Of a stretch of 64,000 nt of DNA, positions 8,907 through 17,740 are shown one piece after another. The DNA is from Bradyrhizobium cosmicum (GTDB taxonomy: Bacteria > Pseudomonadota > Alphaproteobacteria > Rhizobiales > Xanthobacteraceae). The notes beneath the pieces were generated by a model, which was not told the origin of the DNA, ran no database searches, and saw nothing but the letters and a program-made list of their open reading frames with translations. The stretch spans positions 4,774,001-4,838,000 of the forward strand of contig NZ_CP041656.2 in the NCBI RefSeq assembly GCF_007290395.2, in the 5' to 3' direction. The position numbers and the translations under genes are program-made. The first letter of the stretch is position 1. Each line of letters starts with the position of its first letter.

Positions 8907-10712
8907 TCAGAGCCGCTTGACCTCAATGTCGTACTTCTTCAGCGCGTAACCGATCTGCCTCGGCGTCAAGCCGAGCAGACGCGCCGCTTTCGCCTGGACC
9001 CAGCCAGACTTTTCCATCGCCGCAAGGACACGATCGCGGTCGGCCAGTTTGGCGACACCGGACGTCTCAGGCGCCGAGCGCGCGACAGGCTCGACGGTTG
9101 CCGGCGATGGCGCAATCGCGCTGGACCCTGTTGGTGGCGCGGACCGTATCGTCGATAGCGGCACGATCGGCAGGGAGCGCTGCGCCGGCAGGTCCGATCC
9201 GCCATTCCACAAGATCGCCGACAGGCACTGGCCGTGGGAGCAGGCAAAATCGCTCCTGACGATTTCGCGTCCCGGCGCCAGCGTCGCTGTCCGCTGCACG
9301 CAATTCTCCAGCTCGCGCACATTGCCCGGGAAGCCGCAATTCATCAGGACTTCAACGGCATGCGAACCGAAAGTCAGCTCCCGGCCGTTTTCGACGTTGA
9401 AGTTCTTCAGGAACTCGCCCGCCAACAGCGGGATATCGCTGCGCCGCTCTCGCAGCGGAGGCAATATCATCGGCACCACGCTGATGCGATAGTAGAGATC
9501 GGCGCGAAATTCGTTACGCGCGACCGCTTCTTCCAGATTGCGGTTGGTGGCGGCAATGACGCGGACGTCAACCTTGATGGTCTGGTTCCCGCCGACACGC
9601 TCGAACTCCTGCTCCTGCAGCACACGGAGGAGCTTGGCCTGGAACGAGGCGGAAATCTCGCCGATCTCGTCCAGGAACAACGTGCCCCTGTCGGCGAGCT
9701 CAAACCGCCCCTTGCGGGCATTGAGCGCACCGGTAAACGCGCCCTTCTCGTGGCCGAACAATTCCGACTCCAGCACCGATTCCGGCAGCGCCGCACAATT
9801 GATCTTGATGAACGGCCGCTTGGCCCGCGGCGACAATTCGTGAATGGCTTTGGCGATCAGCTCCTTGCCGGTTCCGGACTCGCCGCGCAACAGCACCGTC
9901 GAATTCGATTTCGCGACGATGGCAATCTTCTCCAGCAGTCCGCGCAATGCCGGGCTGTCGCCGATGATACCTTCCACGTGGACTTTCTTACGGTCCCGCT
10001 GCGGCTTGAGCTCGGATAGCTCCTTTTGCAGCCGATAGCTTTCATGCATCAGCCGCTCACGGTCCTGCGCCACGACGCGGTGCAGCTTCACAGTCTGCCC
10101 GACCAAATTGGCGATCATGGTCAACAACCGGACGTCCGAGTCGAGCCGAAACACCGACCGCTCGTCCCAGATCCGGTCGATCGTCAACGTACCGACGACC
10201 CTGGCGTCAATACGAATCGGAACACCAATGAACGAGACGCGCGTTGCTTCGGAGGCTCCGAGCACCTCCATGTCGGCTGGGCTAAAGGCAGGATGGGCCG
10301 CGATGTTTTCCGCAACCAGCGGCATGGCGGTCGCCACGATCTGGTCCACCGCCCTCTGCGGTAGACGGCTCCGGTAGCGCTCGTCGGTCCCTTCGCTCCA
10401 GCCCGCGCCGACGGCAAGGTCCGGAACTCCGTCGTCCGCGAGCAGCGCCACGACGCCGTGACGCATCTGAAGGAACGACTGCAGGAGATTCACGACGCTG
10501 GCGAGCGTCGTCTCCAATCGCGTCGGCGCAGTCAATATCTTGGAGATCTCGAAGATGCCGGTGAGCGCGATCTCATTGATCGGCACGAGCGGCGCCGCGC
10601 GCTCAACGTTCTCACGCGCGACTGCAGAAGTGGATTGCAGCATGACGGACTCCCCGTTGCTCTTTCCATCCTCCCCGATGCTTTCTTCAGATTTTGTCGT
10701 ATTGTGGTTCAT
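8907..10712 (-). CDS. nifA: Nif-specific sigma-54 activator NifA
   Basis: NifA activates -24/-12 promoters of nitrogen-fixation genes. The 601-residue product has a GAF domain (about residues 45-190), an AAA+ domain with Walker A GESGTGKE (about 274) and the sigma-54 contact loop GAFTGA (about 324), and a C-terminal helix-turn-helix ([21 protein letters not shown]). After the AAA+ core it carries C-x11-C-x19-C-x4-C (LMNC, ENCVQ, CSHGQC), the cysteine pattern of O2-sensitive rhizobial NifA proteins that need no NifL. ATG 10712 is preferred; a TTG two codons upstream is possible. It follows fixR by 176 bases, as in the Bradyrhizobium fixR-nifA operon. Confidence 0.97.
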   Translation of the reverse strand: MNHNTTKSEESIGEDGKSNGESVMLQSTSAVARENVERAAPLVPINEIALTGIFEISKILTAPTRLETTLASVVNLLQSFLQMRHGVVALLADDGVPDLAVGAGWSEGTDERYRSRLPQRAVDQIVATAMPLVAENIAAHPAFSPADMEVLGASEATRVSFIGVPIRIDARVVGTLTIDRIWDERSVFRLDSDVRLLTMIANLVGQTVKLHRVVAQDRERLMHESYRLQKELSELKPQRDRKKVHVEGIIGDSPALRGLLEKIAIVAKSNSTVLLRGESGTGKELIAKAIHELSPRAKRPFIKINCAALPESVLESELFGHEKGAFTGALNARKGRFELADRGTLFLDEIGEISASFQAKLLRVLQEQEFERVGGNQTIKVDVRVIAATNRNLEEAVARNEFRADLYYRISVVPMILPPLRERRSDIPLLAGEFLKNFNVENGRELTFGSHAVEVLMNCGFPGNVRELENCVQRTATLAPGREIVRSDFACSHGQCLSAILWNGGSDLPAQRSLPIVPLSTIRSAPPTGSSAIAPSPATVEPVARSAPETSGVAKLADRDRVLAAMEKSGWVQAKAARLLGLTPRQIGYALKKYDIEVKRL

Positions 10713-10888
10713 GTGCAATCGGAAGTCGCGCCCAACTTGTCAGCATCGCTGCAAAAAACTTCTGTCGTGCCTGCCCGCTTTCTCATCTGTCCCGCGGAAT
10801 TGACCCTCAAAAACCGCCGAACGCCCGAACGCCGCTACTCCGCCTTGATCTGGCGCAAACCGCGCGATTTTTTCTTGCCTCCGTTTCC

Positions 10889-11719
10889 TCAGACATGCTG
10901 GCCGCCATTGATCGGTACTTCGGCACCTGTGACGTAGCTCGCCGCCTCCGAGCATAGGAAGAAAATCACCTTCGCAACTTCGTCGGGCGTGCCAACGCGG
11001 TGCATCGGTATGATCGGTGCGAGCAGTGCCTCGGTCTCCGGGGACAGGATATCGGTCTTGATCTCGCCCGGCGCGATCGCATTGACGCGAATTCCATGGG
11101 GCGCGTAGTCGTGCGCCATTTCACGTGTCAGGCAGGCAAGCGCAGCCTTTGACGTTGCATAGGCCGTACCGGCGAACGGGTGCACGCGGGAGCCGACAAT
11201 CGAGGTGACGTTGACGATCGCGCCGGAGCCCAGCTTGAGCTCGTCGAGCAAACCCTGGGCGAGCAGGATCGGTGCCAGCAGATTGACGTGAAATACGTCC
11301 ATCCACGTCTCGACCGGTGTCGTCAGCGAGGTCAGCCGGCGGCCGTCAGCCGCCTTTGGTGAAATCCCCGCGTTGTTGATCAGTGCATGCAGTGGCGCGC
11401 CATTCAATCGTTCCTTGATCAAGGCGATCGCCCGCGGCAACGCGCGGTGATCGCTCAGCTCGACCTGAACATGATTGTCAGCCCCCGAATCCCAAGGGCA
11501 TCGGCCGCCATCGAACGGTTGGCGAGAACACGTAATGATGCGCCAGCCTGCGTCCGAGAACAGCTTTCCCGTGGCATGACCAATGCCGCGCGAGGCTCCG
11601 GTCAACACGATGGTCTTTCTTTCTCGGTGCTGCGCGCGCGACTTGTCGCCGTGGAATGGGCAGAGCGCAGCATCCGGCAGAACGGAAACATCGTCGCGAT
11701 TCAATGTATCGAGGGACAA
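10889..11719 (-). CDS. fixR: FixR, short-chain dehydrogenase co-transcribed with nifA
   Basis: An SDR-family protein of 276 residues with the NAD(P)-binding TGASRGIGHATG (about residues 40-51), the NNAG motif, the catalytic Ser in TSIVGS and YATSK (Tyr-x3-Lys), and a C-terminal VTGAEVPINGGQHV. The first 35 residues are an extension before the Rossmann fold. In Bradyrhizobium fixR precedes nifA in one operon and its substrate is not known. A near-consensus -24/-12 promoter and a TGT-N10-ACA site lie upstream. Confidence 0.9.
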   Translation of the reverse strand: MSLDTLNRDDVSVLPDAALCPFHGDKSRAQHRERKTIVLTGASRGIGHATGKLFSDAGWRIITCSRQPFDGGRCPWDSGADNHVQVELSDHRALPRAIALIKERLNGAPLHALINNAGISPKAADGRRLTSLTTPVETWMDVFHVNLLAPILLAQGLLDELKLGSGAIVNVTSIVGSRVHPFAGTAYATSKAALACLTREMAHDYAPHGIRVNAIAPGEIKTDILSPETEALLAPIIPMHRVGTPDEVAKVIFFLCSEAASYVTGAEVPINGGQHV

Positions 11720-11778
11720 GCAGGCTCCTGAACACGTTTCCCGAAAGGCGCATCAGTCACATCGTTGGCGACCGCTGC

Positions 11779-11794
11779 TGCAGGAATTGGGCCA
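11779..11794 (-). promoter_or_regulatory. Sigma-54 promoter of fixR-nifA
   Basis: The minus strand reads TGGCCCAATTCCTGCA, with GG and GC at the required 10-base separation. The predicted start is near 11768, about 49 bases before the fixR ATG. In Bradyrhizobium fixR-nifA is known to have such a NifA-autoactivated promoter together with a RegR-dependent one. Confidence 0.82.
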
Positions 11795-11832
11795 TGCCTT
11801 GCGAACGAATTGCGGCGGTTTTCTCCGCTTGT

Positions 11833-11848
11833 TGTCGGCTTCGCGACA
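11833..11848. promoter_or_regulatory. TGT-N10-ACA site shared by divergent fixR-nifA and yqeB promoters
   Basis: TGTCGGCTTCGCGACA is an exact NifA-type site. It is centred about 72 bases upstream of the predicted fixR start and about 154 upstream of the predicted yqeB start. In the known Bradyrhizobium fixR promoter the activator element near -68 is a RegR site, so this element or its flank (GCGACACGTTGGC) may bind RegR as well as or instead of NifA. Confidence 0.6.
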
Positions 11849-11966
11849 CGTTGGCAGGTTTACAACAGGAAGACGTTGGCTTTCGGACCAAATGCTCTGG
11901 TGGTTGCCCATCACGCGTTCCTGAATGTTGCCGGGCGCTTGACGGCTGTTTTTCAACGATTCCAAA

Positions 11967-11982
11967 TGGCCCGCCTCTTGCT
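11967..11982 (+). promoter_or_regulatory. Sigma-54 promoter of yqeB-bfd
   Basis: The plus strand reads TGGCCCGCCTCTTGCT, which fits TGGCNC-N5-TTGCW with correct spacing. The transcript would start near 11993, about 85 bases before the ATG at 12078. Apart from the two opposed promoters and the shared activator site I see nothing else in 11720-12077. Confidence 0.75.
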
Positions 11983-12077
11983 CCCATTTGTTCCAGGCTC
12001 ATGCAGTGATCTTGCCTTGCGGAGACTGTGTCGCCCGCGTCCCGGCTTGACGCTCCTGTCTGCAAACGTGGTTTCAA

Positions 12078-12914
12078 ATGCCGCAAACGAACGACCAACA
12101 ACTCTTTGCCGTTATCCTCGGTACCAACGAGATCGCTTCCGCGATCGGCGTCCAGCTTGCGCATATCGGATATTGTGTGGTGCTGTCGCACGATCCGGAT
12201 CCGCCCGTGATCCGGCGCAAGATGGCATTCCACGACGCGCTGTTCGCCGACACCGCGCAGGTCGAAGATGTCATCGCCGAGCGCGTTGACGATGGTTTGC
12301 AGGTCTACCAGGCCCTGCGCCAGCCGTCGCGGGTCCTGGTCACCTGGCTCGGCTTGCTCGATCTGCTTCCGGTACGCCAGATCGATGTTCTGATCGATGC
12401 GCGCCTTCAGAAGCGCCGGATTACACCCGACCTCCGGCGCCTCGCCCGGTTGAGCATCGGACTGGGCCCAGGCTTCTCGTCGAACTTCAATTGCGATGTC
12501 GCGGTCGAGACCCGCCCCGGCAAGATCGGGCTGGTCACGGATCAGCACTGGACCGATGCCGCCGACAACGTGGCGAGTTCGCTGGGTGATGTCGGCGCCG
12601 AACGCTTTGTCTACTCACCGTTCGCAGGCCGCTGGCATACCCCGATCGAGATCGGCACCCGCGTCTACAAGGATCTCGTGCTTGGTCACCTCTCCGGCAT
12701 TCCGGTGGTCGCACCGCGCGACGGCATCTTGCGCGGCATCGCGCGTGACGGCAGCGAAGTTCCGGCCGGCGTCAAGCTGCTGGAGGTCGATCCGCGCGGA
12801 CGCCACGCCCAGTGGACCGGAATAGACCACCGTGGGCGGGCGATTGCGAACGCAACCTCCTCGGCCGTCAGGCTTCGCGCCGTCCGAAGCGTCACACAAC
12901 GGAATCCGGCATGA
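12078..12914 (+). CDS. yqeB: YqeB/EF2563-family molybdenum-hydroxylase accessory protein in the nif cluster
   Basis: This 278-residue protein matches the family described as a selenium-dependent molybdenum hydroxylase system protein (YqeB, EF2563), related to XdhC. Visible signs are the N-terminal Rossmann-like strand (FAVILGTNEIASAIGVQLAHIGYCVVLS), VIRRKMAFHDALF, a VLIDARLQKR stretch, the hallmark GLGPGF near residue 133, and a C-terminal half with GILRGIARDGSEVPAGVKLLEVDPRG. No molybdenum hydroxylase gene is nearby. A -24/-12 promoter upstream and the overlapping BFD gene place it in the nif regulon, so a role in molybdenum or sulfur handling for FeMo-co is an inference. The symbol is by family only. 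Confidence 0.8.
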   Translation: MPQTNDQQLFAVILGTNEIASAIGVQLAHIGYCVVLSHDPDPPVIRRKMAFHDALFADTAQVEDVIAERVDDGLQVYQALRQPSRVLVTWLGLLDLLPVRQIDVLIDARLQKRRITPDLRRLARLSIGLGPGFSSNFNCDVAVETRPGKIGLVTDQHWTDAADNVASSLGDVGAERFVYSPFAGRWHTPIEIGTRVYKDLVLGHLSGIPVVAPRDGILRGIARDGSEVPAGVKLLEVDPRGRHAQWTGIDHRGRAIANATSSAVRLRAVRSVTQRNPA

Positions 12915-13129
12915 TCGTCTGCTCCTGCAACGTCATCAGCGATCACGACATCAGAAGCGTCGTTGTGTCGGCGGACGATGGTCTGTGTTCGGCTGCGCAG
13001 GTCTACGGTTGCCTCGGATGCACTGTCCGGTGCGGGCATTGCTCCCACTCCGTAAGGCGCATCCTCGCGGAACGATCGCTTGATTGCGCACAATATCCGG
13101 GGGACGCGGAGATAGCCCCCCGGCCGTAG
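12911..13129 (+). CDS. BFD-like [2Fe-2S]-binding protein
   Basis: A 72-residue protein of the bacterioferritin-associated ferredoxin type. The four likely cluster ligands are Cys4 and Cys6 (VCSC) and Cys41 and Cys44 (RCGHC); extra cysteines at 26, 34 and 37 (CLGC) are unusual for BFD. The ATG at 12911 overlaps the yqeB stop (ATGA), so the two are coupled; an in-frame extension starting at 12812 is rejected because the homology begins at 12911. It may supply electrons or Fe-S chemistry to the YqeB protein or to nitrogenase assembly. Confidence 0.8.
   Translation: MIVCSCNVISDHDIRSVVVSADDGLCSAAQVYGCLGCTVRCGHCSHSVRRILAERSLDCAQYPGDAEIAPRP
13097..13123. terminator. GC-rich hairpin at the end of the BFD gene
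   Basis: CCGGGGG and CCCCCGG form a 7-base stem with a loop of about 13 bases, just before the stop at 13129. There is no T-run on either strand, so termination between this and the convergent helicase gene is only a guess. Confidence 0.3.
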
Positions 13130-13154
13130 CTGCCCAGCCTGCGACCGCTTCTCT

Positions 13155-16100
13155 TCACTCGTCCAGCAGATCCATCAGTTCCTCCACCCGGTCGAACGTA
13201 TCCTCGTGCCCCCCGCCGGCGTAGACCACGCGATCGCCATCGCGCTGGAGCGACCGCGCCCTCGTCTTGCGCAGTCGCCCGGGAAGGAATGTCGCGGCGA
13301 CGGCCTCAGGTCCGACATCGAGCCGGACGATGCCACGCCGCTTGCAATCGAGCCTGAGTCTCGCCGCTGCAAAGAAATCGCGCGCCTCCGGAGGGAGCTT
13401 GCCGAAACGGCGCGAGATCTCCTCCTCCAGATCCACAAGATCGTCTTCGTTGCGGCACCTCGCAGCGCGACCATAGATCTCGAGCCGCATTGCCTCGGAT
13501 TGCACGTAGCCTTCGGGCAACGTGTCGGCACACGGCAGGTTGAGATCGGGCACCCACAGAAAGGCGCCGGTGTCGTTGGCTCGCTCGGAGGCCAGCTTCA
13601 GGAGATGACTGTAGAGCACCGGCCCGAACACCTGGACATGCCCGGACTGCTGCTCCGAGAACAGGTCGCCGGCGCCTCGAAGGTCCAAATCGCGCTCGCT
13701 GATGGCGAAGCCGGCGCCGGGCTTGCTGAACTCCTCGAGGACGGCCAGACGCTTTTCGGATTGTTCCGAAGCCGACTCCGTCAGCAGATATGCAAAGGCA
13801 CGCGTTCCGCCACGCCCGACCCGTCCTCTGAGCTGATGGAGCTGCGCGAGACCGAACTTCTCGGGCCAGCACACGACGATGGTGTTTGCGCGCGGAATGT
13901 CGAGACCGCTCTCCACGATATTTGTCGCGAGGAGAACGTCAGCCTCGCCGTTGACGAAACTCATCATCCGTTCGTCGATCTCGTCGACAGGCAATCTGCC
14001 ATGGAGACAGACGATGCGCAGGTCGGGCGCCACCGATTGCACACGTACCAGCATCGGCTCAAGATCCTGGATGCGCGGGCAGATCAGAAAACTCTGCCCA
14101 TTCCGCCTCCGCTCGCGAAGCAATGCTCCGGCGATCGCCGCATCCGAAAGCGGGGCGATCTTGGTCACGATCGGAAGCCGGTGAACGGGCGGCGTTGCGA
14201 TCACGCTGAGATCCCTGAAGCCCGCTAGTCCCGCAGCGAGCGTGCGCGGGATCGGCGTCGCGCTCATCCAGAGCGTATGCGCATTCTTCGCCAGCCCCGA
14301 AAGCTTGGCCTTCTCGGCCGCCCCGAAATGCTGTTCTTCGTCGATGATCACGAGACCAATATCCGCGAACTTCACGTCCTTCGCGGAGAGCGCTTGCGTG
14401 CCGACCACGACTTTCAGCCTGCCATTTCGCAAGCCCTCTTTCGTTTCTCTCGTCTCCGGGCCTGAGGTGGCGCGCGACAGGTTTCCGACTTCGATGCCGA
14501 GAGGACCAAAGCGTTTACGGAAGGTTTCGACATGCTGCCGCGCCAGGACCGTCGTCGGCACCGCGATCGCCACCTGTTTCCCTGACAGCGCCACCGCGGC
14601 CGCCGCGCGCAACGCCACCTCGGTCTTTCCAAACCCGACATCGCCGCATACGACTCTGTCCATTGGGTGACCTGCCGCCAGATCGTCGAGGACGTCCTGA
14701 ATGGCCTTGGCCTGGTCGACCGTGGTGAAATACGGAAACCGTGCGACGAACCTTTCATAGGCCTGCCCTGGCGCGACCAGCTTAGGTGCGCGGCGGCGGT
14801 GGCGCTGGCTGATGTGCTTGGCGAGCGCCTTGGCGGCAATCTGAATTTCCGCTTCAGCCTCGGTCCGGCGTGCCCACCACGTGCTTCCGTCCGCCTTGTC
14901 CCGCGTCAGCTTGCCGGGCTCCGCCGCATACGGCCAGATCAGGGCAAGATCGGCCGGCGGCACGAGAACGGCGTTGTCGCCTGCGAACGCCAGTCTGACC
15001 ATCTCGCGCCGTGCGCCCTTCCCCATATCGAATATCTGCAGGCCGTCGAGCACGGCCAGGCCGCGCTGCAAATGGACCACCGCCGTGCCGCGCGACGGCA
15101 CATCAGGATGATCGAACGCGGTGGTCCACACCTTTGCCATCGGCTGCGGATGATGGGCCCTGCTGCCGAGCACGTCGGATGCCGTCACCACGACCAGGGG
15201 CTTGCGGCCGGCCCCGATGAAGCCGGCATCGAAGTCAGCCAGCAGCGCCGTCTCGCGATCGCGTCCCTTGGTCGCCTCGTTCCAATCGGCACAGCGCTCC
15301 GCCTTGATGCCGCTCATCCGCTCCATCGCGCGCAGGTCGTCCTCGACCGCCGCGACGAGGAGCAGTTGCGATCCGGCGCTTCGCATATCGGCAACAAACG
15401 CGCGAAGGATCTTTCTTGGCGAGGCGGCCTTCGAGAAATCCGGCGTCGGGGTGAAGGCCGACTTTTGCGGCAGCACGCTCATGCGCTTCTTCAGCCGCTT
15501 CCAGTCCGCCTGTCCCAGATAGTCGCGCTCCGCATCCCTGCGGCCGGCCGCCTCCTCGATCGTCCCGAGCCAGCTCTCGGCGTGGGCCAGCACGCCGGCA
15601 TCCGCGATCCACCGCGCACGGCTGCAATAATCCGGCAGCGTTGCCCGCTGTCCGCGCTTGTTCCCAAACGCAATCCGCTCGGACATCGGATCGATCAGCA
15701 GTTCCCTGGTCTCGAACAGGACTTCATGTTCGACCGGATCGACGGAGACGATTCGGCGGAGAGCGCCGTCGGAATGCTCGATCCTGAACGGACCAAGCGC
15801 GCCGGCGGGAAACACTTCGAATGTCTTGCCGTGGAACAGGACGCCTCCCGGATAATCCGCCTCTTCGTCGAGATCGTAGCCAAGAGCTTCCAGGCGGCGC
15901 TCCAGCTCCTGCTCGGAATAGGCCGCGCCCACTTTCAAGCTGAGGCTGGTCTTCGACCAGTTCGCCGGCAGCGGCAGCCGTTCCATGATGGCCTCGGCGG
16001 TGGACACCAGGAACACAGGCTTCTTCGTCCTGGCAAGACGCCGCAGCACCGAGCTCCGCCGGCCCGCGATCTCGCGCGACGGCTCCAGACCGTCGAATGG

Positions 16101-16358
16101 CAAATTGTTGAGTCGCGGGAACACCAGCGCCTCGACCGAGGGATCGAGCGCGTGGATCACGCCCCCCAGCCGCTCCGCCCTGCTCTCGTCATCGCAGAGG
16201 AAGACGAGGCCGTCGCGGCCCGACTTGCTCCATTGCTCGAGCAGATGGAGAGCCAGCATGCCGAGAGGCGATGAGGAGGAGATCGCGGAACGCGATGTCG
16301 TCTTGCTTTTGGTCTTTATCGCGCCCGCCGCGGCGCGAGCTTTCTTGGTGGCCGCCAA
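13155..16358 (-). CDS. Mfd-like superfamily 2 helicase (divergent transcription-repair coupling factor)
   Basis: A 1067-residue protein built like Mfd. It has an N-terminal UvrB-like module (LPFDGLEPSREIAGRRSSVLRRLA, then GYDLDEEADYPGGVLFHG), a diverged CarD-like region (GTAVVHLQRGLAVLDGL), a RecG/Mfd helicase core with Walker A GDVGFGKTE (about residue 571), DEEQHFG (about 671), SATPIPRT, and QLRGRVGRGG, then GAGFAISERDLDLRGAGDLFSEQQSG. The basic Lys/Ser/Thr-rich N-terminal 30 residues are not typical. The CarD-like RNA-polymerase-binding segment is shorter and less conserved than in standard Mfd, so this is likely a second, non-canonical copy. It is convergent with the BFD gene and marks the end of the nif block. 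Confidence 0.82.
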   Translation of the reverse strand: MAATKKARAAAGAIKTKSKTTSRSAISSSSPLGMLALHLLEQWSKSGRDGLVFLCDDESRAERLGGVIHALDPSVEALVFPRLNNLPFDGLEPSREIAGRRSSVLRRLARTKKPVFLVSTAEAIMERLPLPANWSKTSLSLKVGAAYSEQELERRLEALGYDLDEEADYPGGVLFHGKTFEVFPAGALGPFRIEHSDGALRRIVSVDPVEHEVLFETRELLIDPMSERIAFGNKRGQRATLPDYCSRARWIADAGVLAHAESWLGTIEEAAGRRDAERDYLGQADWKRLKKRMSVLPQKSAFTPTPDFSKAASPRKILRAFVADMRSAGSQLLLVAAVEDDLRAMERMSGIKAERCADWNEATKGRDRETALLADFDAGFIGAGRKPLVVVTASDVLGSRAHHPQPMAKVWTTAFDHPDVPSRGTAVVHLQRGLAVLDGLQIFDMGKGARREMVRLAFAGDNAVLVPPADLALIWPYAAEPGKLTRDKADGSTWWARRTEAEAEIQIAAKALAKHISQRHRRRAPKLVAPGQAYERFVARFPYFTTVDQAKAIQDVLDDLAAGHPMDRVVCGDVGFGKTEVALRAAAAVALSGKQVAIAVPTTVLARQHVETFRKRFGPLGIEVGNLSRATSGPETRETKEGLRNGRLKVVVGTQALSAKDVKFADIGLVIIDEEQHFGAAEKAKLSGLAKNAHTLWMSATPIPRTLAAGLAGFRDLSVIATPPVHRLPIVTKIAPLSDAAIAGALLRERRRNGQSFLICPRIQDLEPMLVRVQSVAPDLRIVCLHGRLPVDEIDERMMSFVNGEADVLLATNIVESGLDIPRANTIVVCWPEKFGLAQLHQLRGRVGRGGTRAFAYLLTESASEQSEKRLAVLEEFSKPGAGFAISERDLDLRGAGDLFSEQQSGHVQVFGPVLYSHLLKLASERANDTGAFLWVPDLNLPCADTLPEGYVQSEAMRLEIYGRAARCRNEDDLVDLEEEISRRFGKLPPEARDFFAAARLRLDCKRRGIVRLDVGPEAVAATFLPGRLRKTRARSLQRDGDRVVYAGGGHEDTFDRVEELMDLLDE

Positions 16359-16557
16359 TTTGTATCCATCATTTTTTCGTAAAAATGGGCGTGCGATGGC
16401 GAGCCCTCAGCCGAGCTCCGTCCACAACGCACGCGGGGCCCCGAGGCCCAGGGACGTCATTACAATTTCGCGATGGCATTGGAAAGCGGAGACGCAAGCT
16501 TTGCAAAGCGCTCCTCGGAAAACTGTCTCTGGAAAACGGCCTGACGGCAACCGGAGG

Positions 16558-16818
16558 CTATTGCAGGACCTTTGGCAGCACCACGACCACGTCGACGCTC
16601 TGCTTGAGGATTTGCGTCGCGACAACGGCAAGGTGATGCGAGAATTCGTCTTCGATCTCGCTCGCACAGTCTTCGTCCCTGGCGATCGCAAACAGCAGAT
16701 TGCCGTCGATTTCGTCGAATCGGATTCCGGCGAAGAGGCGATCGAATGTCTCGGCGCCCGCGATGGACGCGATTCGCGCCTGGATGGCCTGATCTTCGAC
16801 GAGGGACAGTTTCATCAT
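16558..16818 (-). CDS. Small acidic protein of unknown function
   Basis: An 86-residue ORF on the minus strand upstream of the Mfd-like gene, with start options at 16818 and 16815 (ATG) or 16824 (TTG). The product is acidic and folded-looking. The stretch FDRLFAGIRFDEIDGNLLFAIARDEDCASEIEDEFSHHL loosely resembles the small N-terminal domain of DnaA-like proteins, which is a weak resemblance only. No partner is obvious. The 200 bases between it and the Mfd-like gene hold nothing I recognise. Confidence 0.5.
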   Translation of the reverse strand: MMKLSLVEDQAIQARIASIAGAETFDRLFAGIRFDEIDGNLLFAIARDEDCASEIEDEFSHHLAVVATQILKQSVDVVVVLPKVLQ

Positions 16819-16847
16819 GTGCAATGAGATATGGCCGGGCGGCTCGA

Positions 16848-17663
16848 ATGCAAGCGCTGGTACGGCGGTCCGGTCGAACTATATTTGACGGTGTCGTCCC
16901 ATCTGACAGCCATTCGCCATTGAGGAAAGTCTTGATTCTCTTCCTGTTGCTGATCTTCCTGCCGATAGGACTGTCGGCCGGCCGCTATTTTATGTTCGGC
17001 GATGGCCGCGGCAATTGGCAGACGGCAGATCGCTCGAGCGCCGGCCTGCTGCCGCCCGCATCCGACAATCCGGAGGCGCTGATCCGGGTCTTTGCCGCGC
17101 GCACAGTGCGGTGGCGGGGCATTTTCGCCGTCCATACCTGGATCGTCGTCAAGGAAAAGGGCGCGTCGAGCTACAACCGATACGATTACACGGCGTGGGG
17201 CGACCCGATCCGCAGCAACGGATTTGCACCCGACGGCCGCTGGTTCGGGGCCATGCCTGAAGCCATCGTGGCGGTCGATGGCGCTCTCGCCGAAGACCTG
17301 ATTCCCAAGATCCGCCACGTCGTCGAGACCTACAAGTTCCGCGCCTATGGCGACTACAGCGCTTGGCCGGGACCGAATTCCAACACCTTCGTGCAGGCGA
17401 CGCTGGACGCCGTCCCCGAGCTTCGTGCTGTCCTTCCTCCGACGGCGGTCGGCAAGGACTATCCCTACAGCGGACGCTGGGCCGGCATCACCCCGTCCGG
17501 CACCGGCCTCTACGCCTCGCTCTCGGGTTACCTCGGCATGACGGTCGGCTGGATCGAGGGGATCGAGCTCAATTTCCTCGGCGCGGTGCTCGGCGTGGAC
17601 ATCAGGCGGCCGGCGCTCAAGCTTCCCGGCATCGGCCGGCTGGGGATAGCGGCCGGTCTGTAA
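16848..17663 (+). CDS. DUF3750 family membrane-anchored protein
   Basis: The 271-residue product has one N-terminal hydrophobic segment (VLILFLLLIFLPIGLSAGRYF) followed by a domain typical of DUF3750: RVFAARTVRWRGIFAVHTWIVVKEKG, then WFGAMPEAI, FRAYGDYSAWPGPNSNTFV and GLYASLSGYLGMTVGWIEGIELNFLG. The function of the family is unknown; the conserved His and GPNSNTF patch suggest a cysteine/His-type hydrolase-like fold, which is speculation. Start choice is uncertain: ATG 16848 gives a 24-residue cytoplasmic lead, and a TTG near 16919 would begin almost at the membrane helix. Confidence 0.72.
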   Translation: MQALVRRSGRTIFDGVVPSDSHSPLRKVLILFLLLIFLPIGLSAGRYFMFGDGRGNWQTADRSSAGLLPPASDNPEALIRVFAARTVRWRGIFAVHTWIVVKEKGASSYNRYDYTAWGDPIRSNGFAPDGRWFGAMPEAIVAVDGALAEDLIPKIRHVVETYKFRAYGDYSAWPGPNSNTFVQATLDAVPELRAVLPPTAVGKDYPYSGRWAGITPSGTGLYASLSGYLGMTVGWIEGIELNFLGAVLGVDIRRPALKLPGIGRLGIAAGL

Positions 17664-17698
17664 GTCGGCCGACAACGCCCTCGCCAGATAAAATCCGA

Positions 17699-17724
17699 AA
17701 AACAACCCCATGCACAGTAGAACG
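17699..17724 (+). repeat. 26-base dispersed repeat, copy 1
   Basis: A 26-base segment containing CCCCATGCACAGTAGAAC is repeated exactly at 48916-48941 in the same orientation. Both copies lie shortly downstream of a plus-strand gene (36 and 23 bases after the stop). It is followed at 17725-17740 by a perfect 16-base palindrome, GCCACCGGCCGGTGGC, which copy 2 lacks. Confidence 0.8.
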
Positions 17725-17740
17725 GCCACCGGCCGGTGGC

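Noticed and set aside
12812..12910. Longer start for the BFD-like protein
   Set aside because: It overlaps yqeB and lacks homology; the Cys-rich domain starts at 12911 with an ATGA overlap.
14667..16274. 535-residue plus-strand frame inside the helicase locus
   Set aside because: Antisense to the Mfd-like helicase, whose motifs are unmistakable; no recognisable domain in the plus frame.
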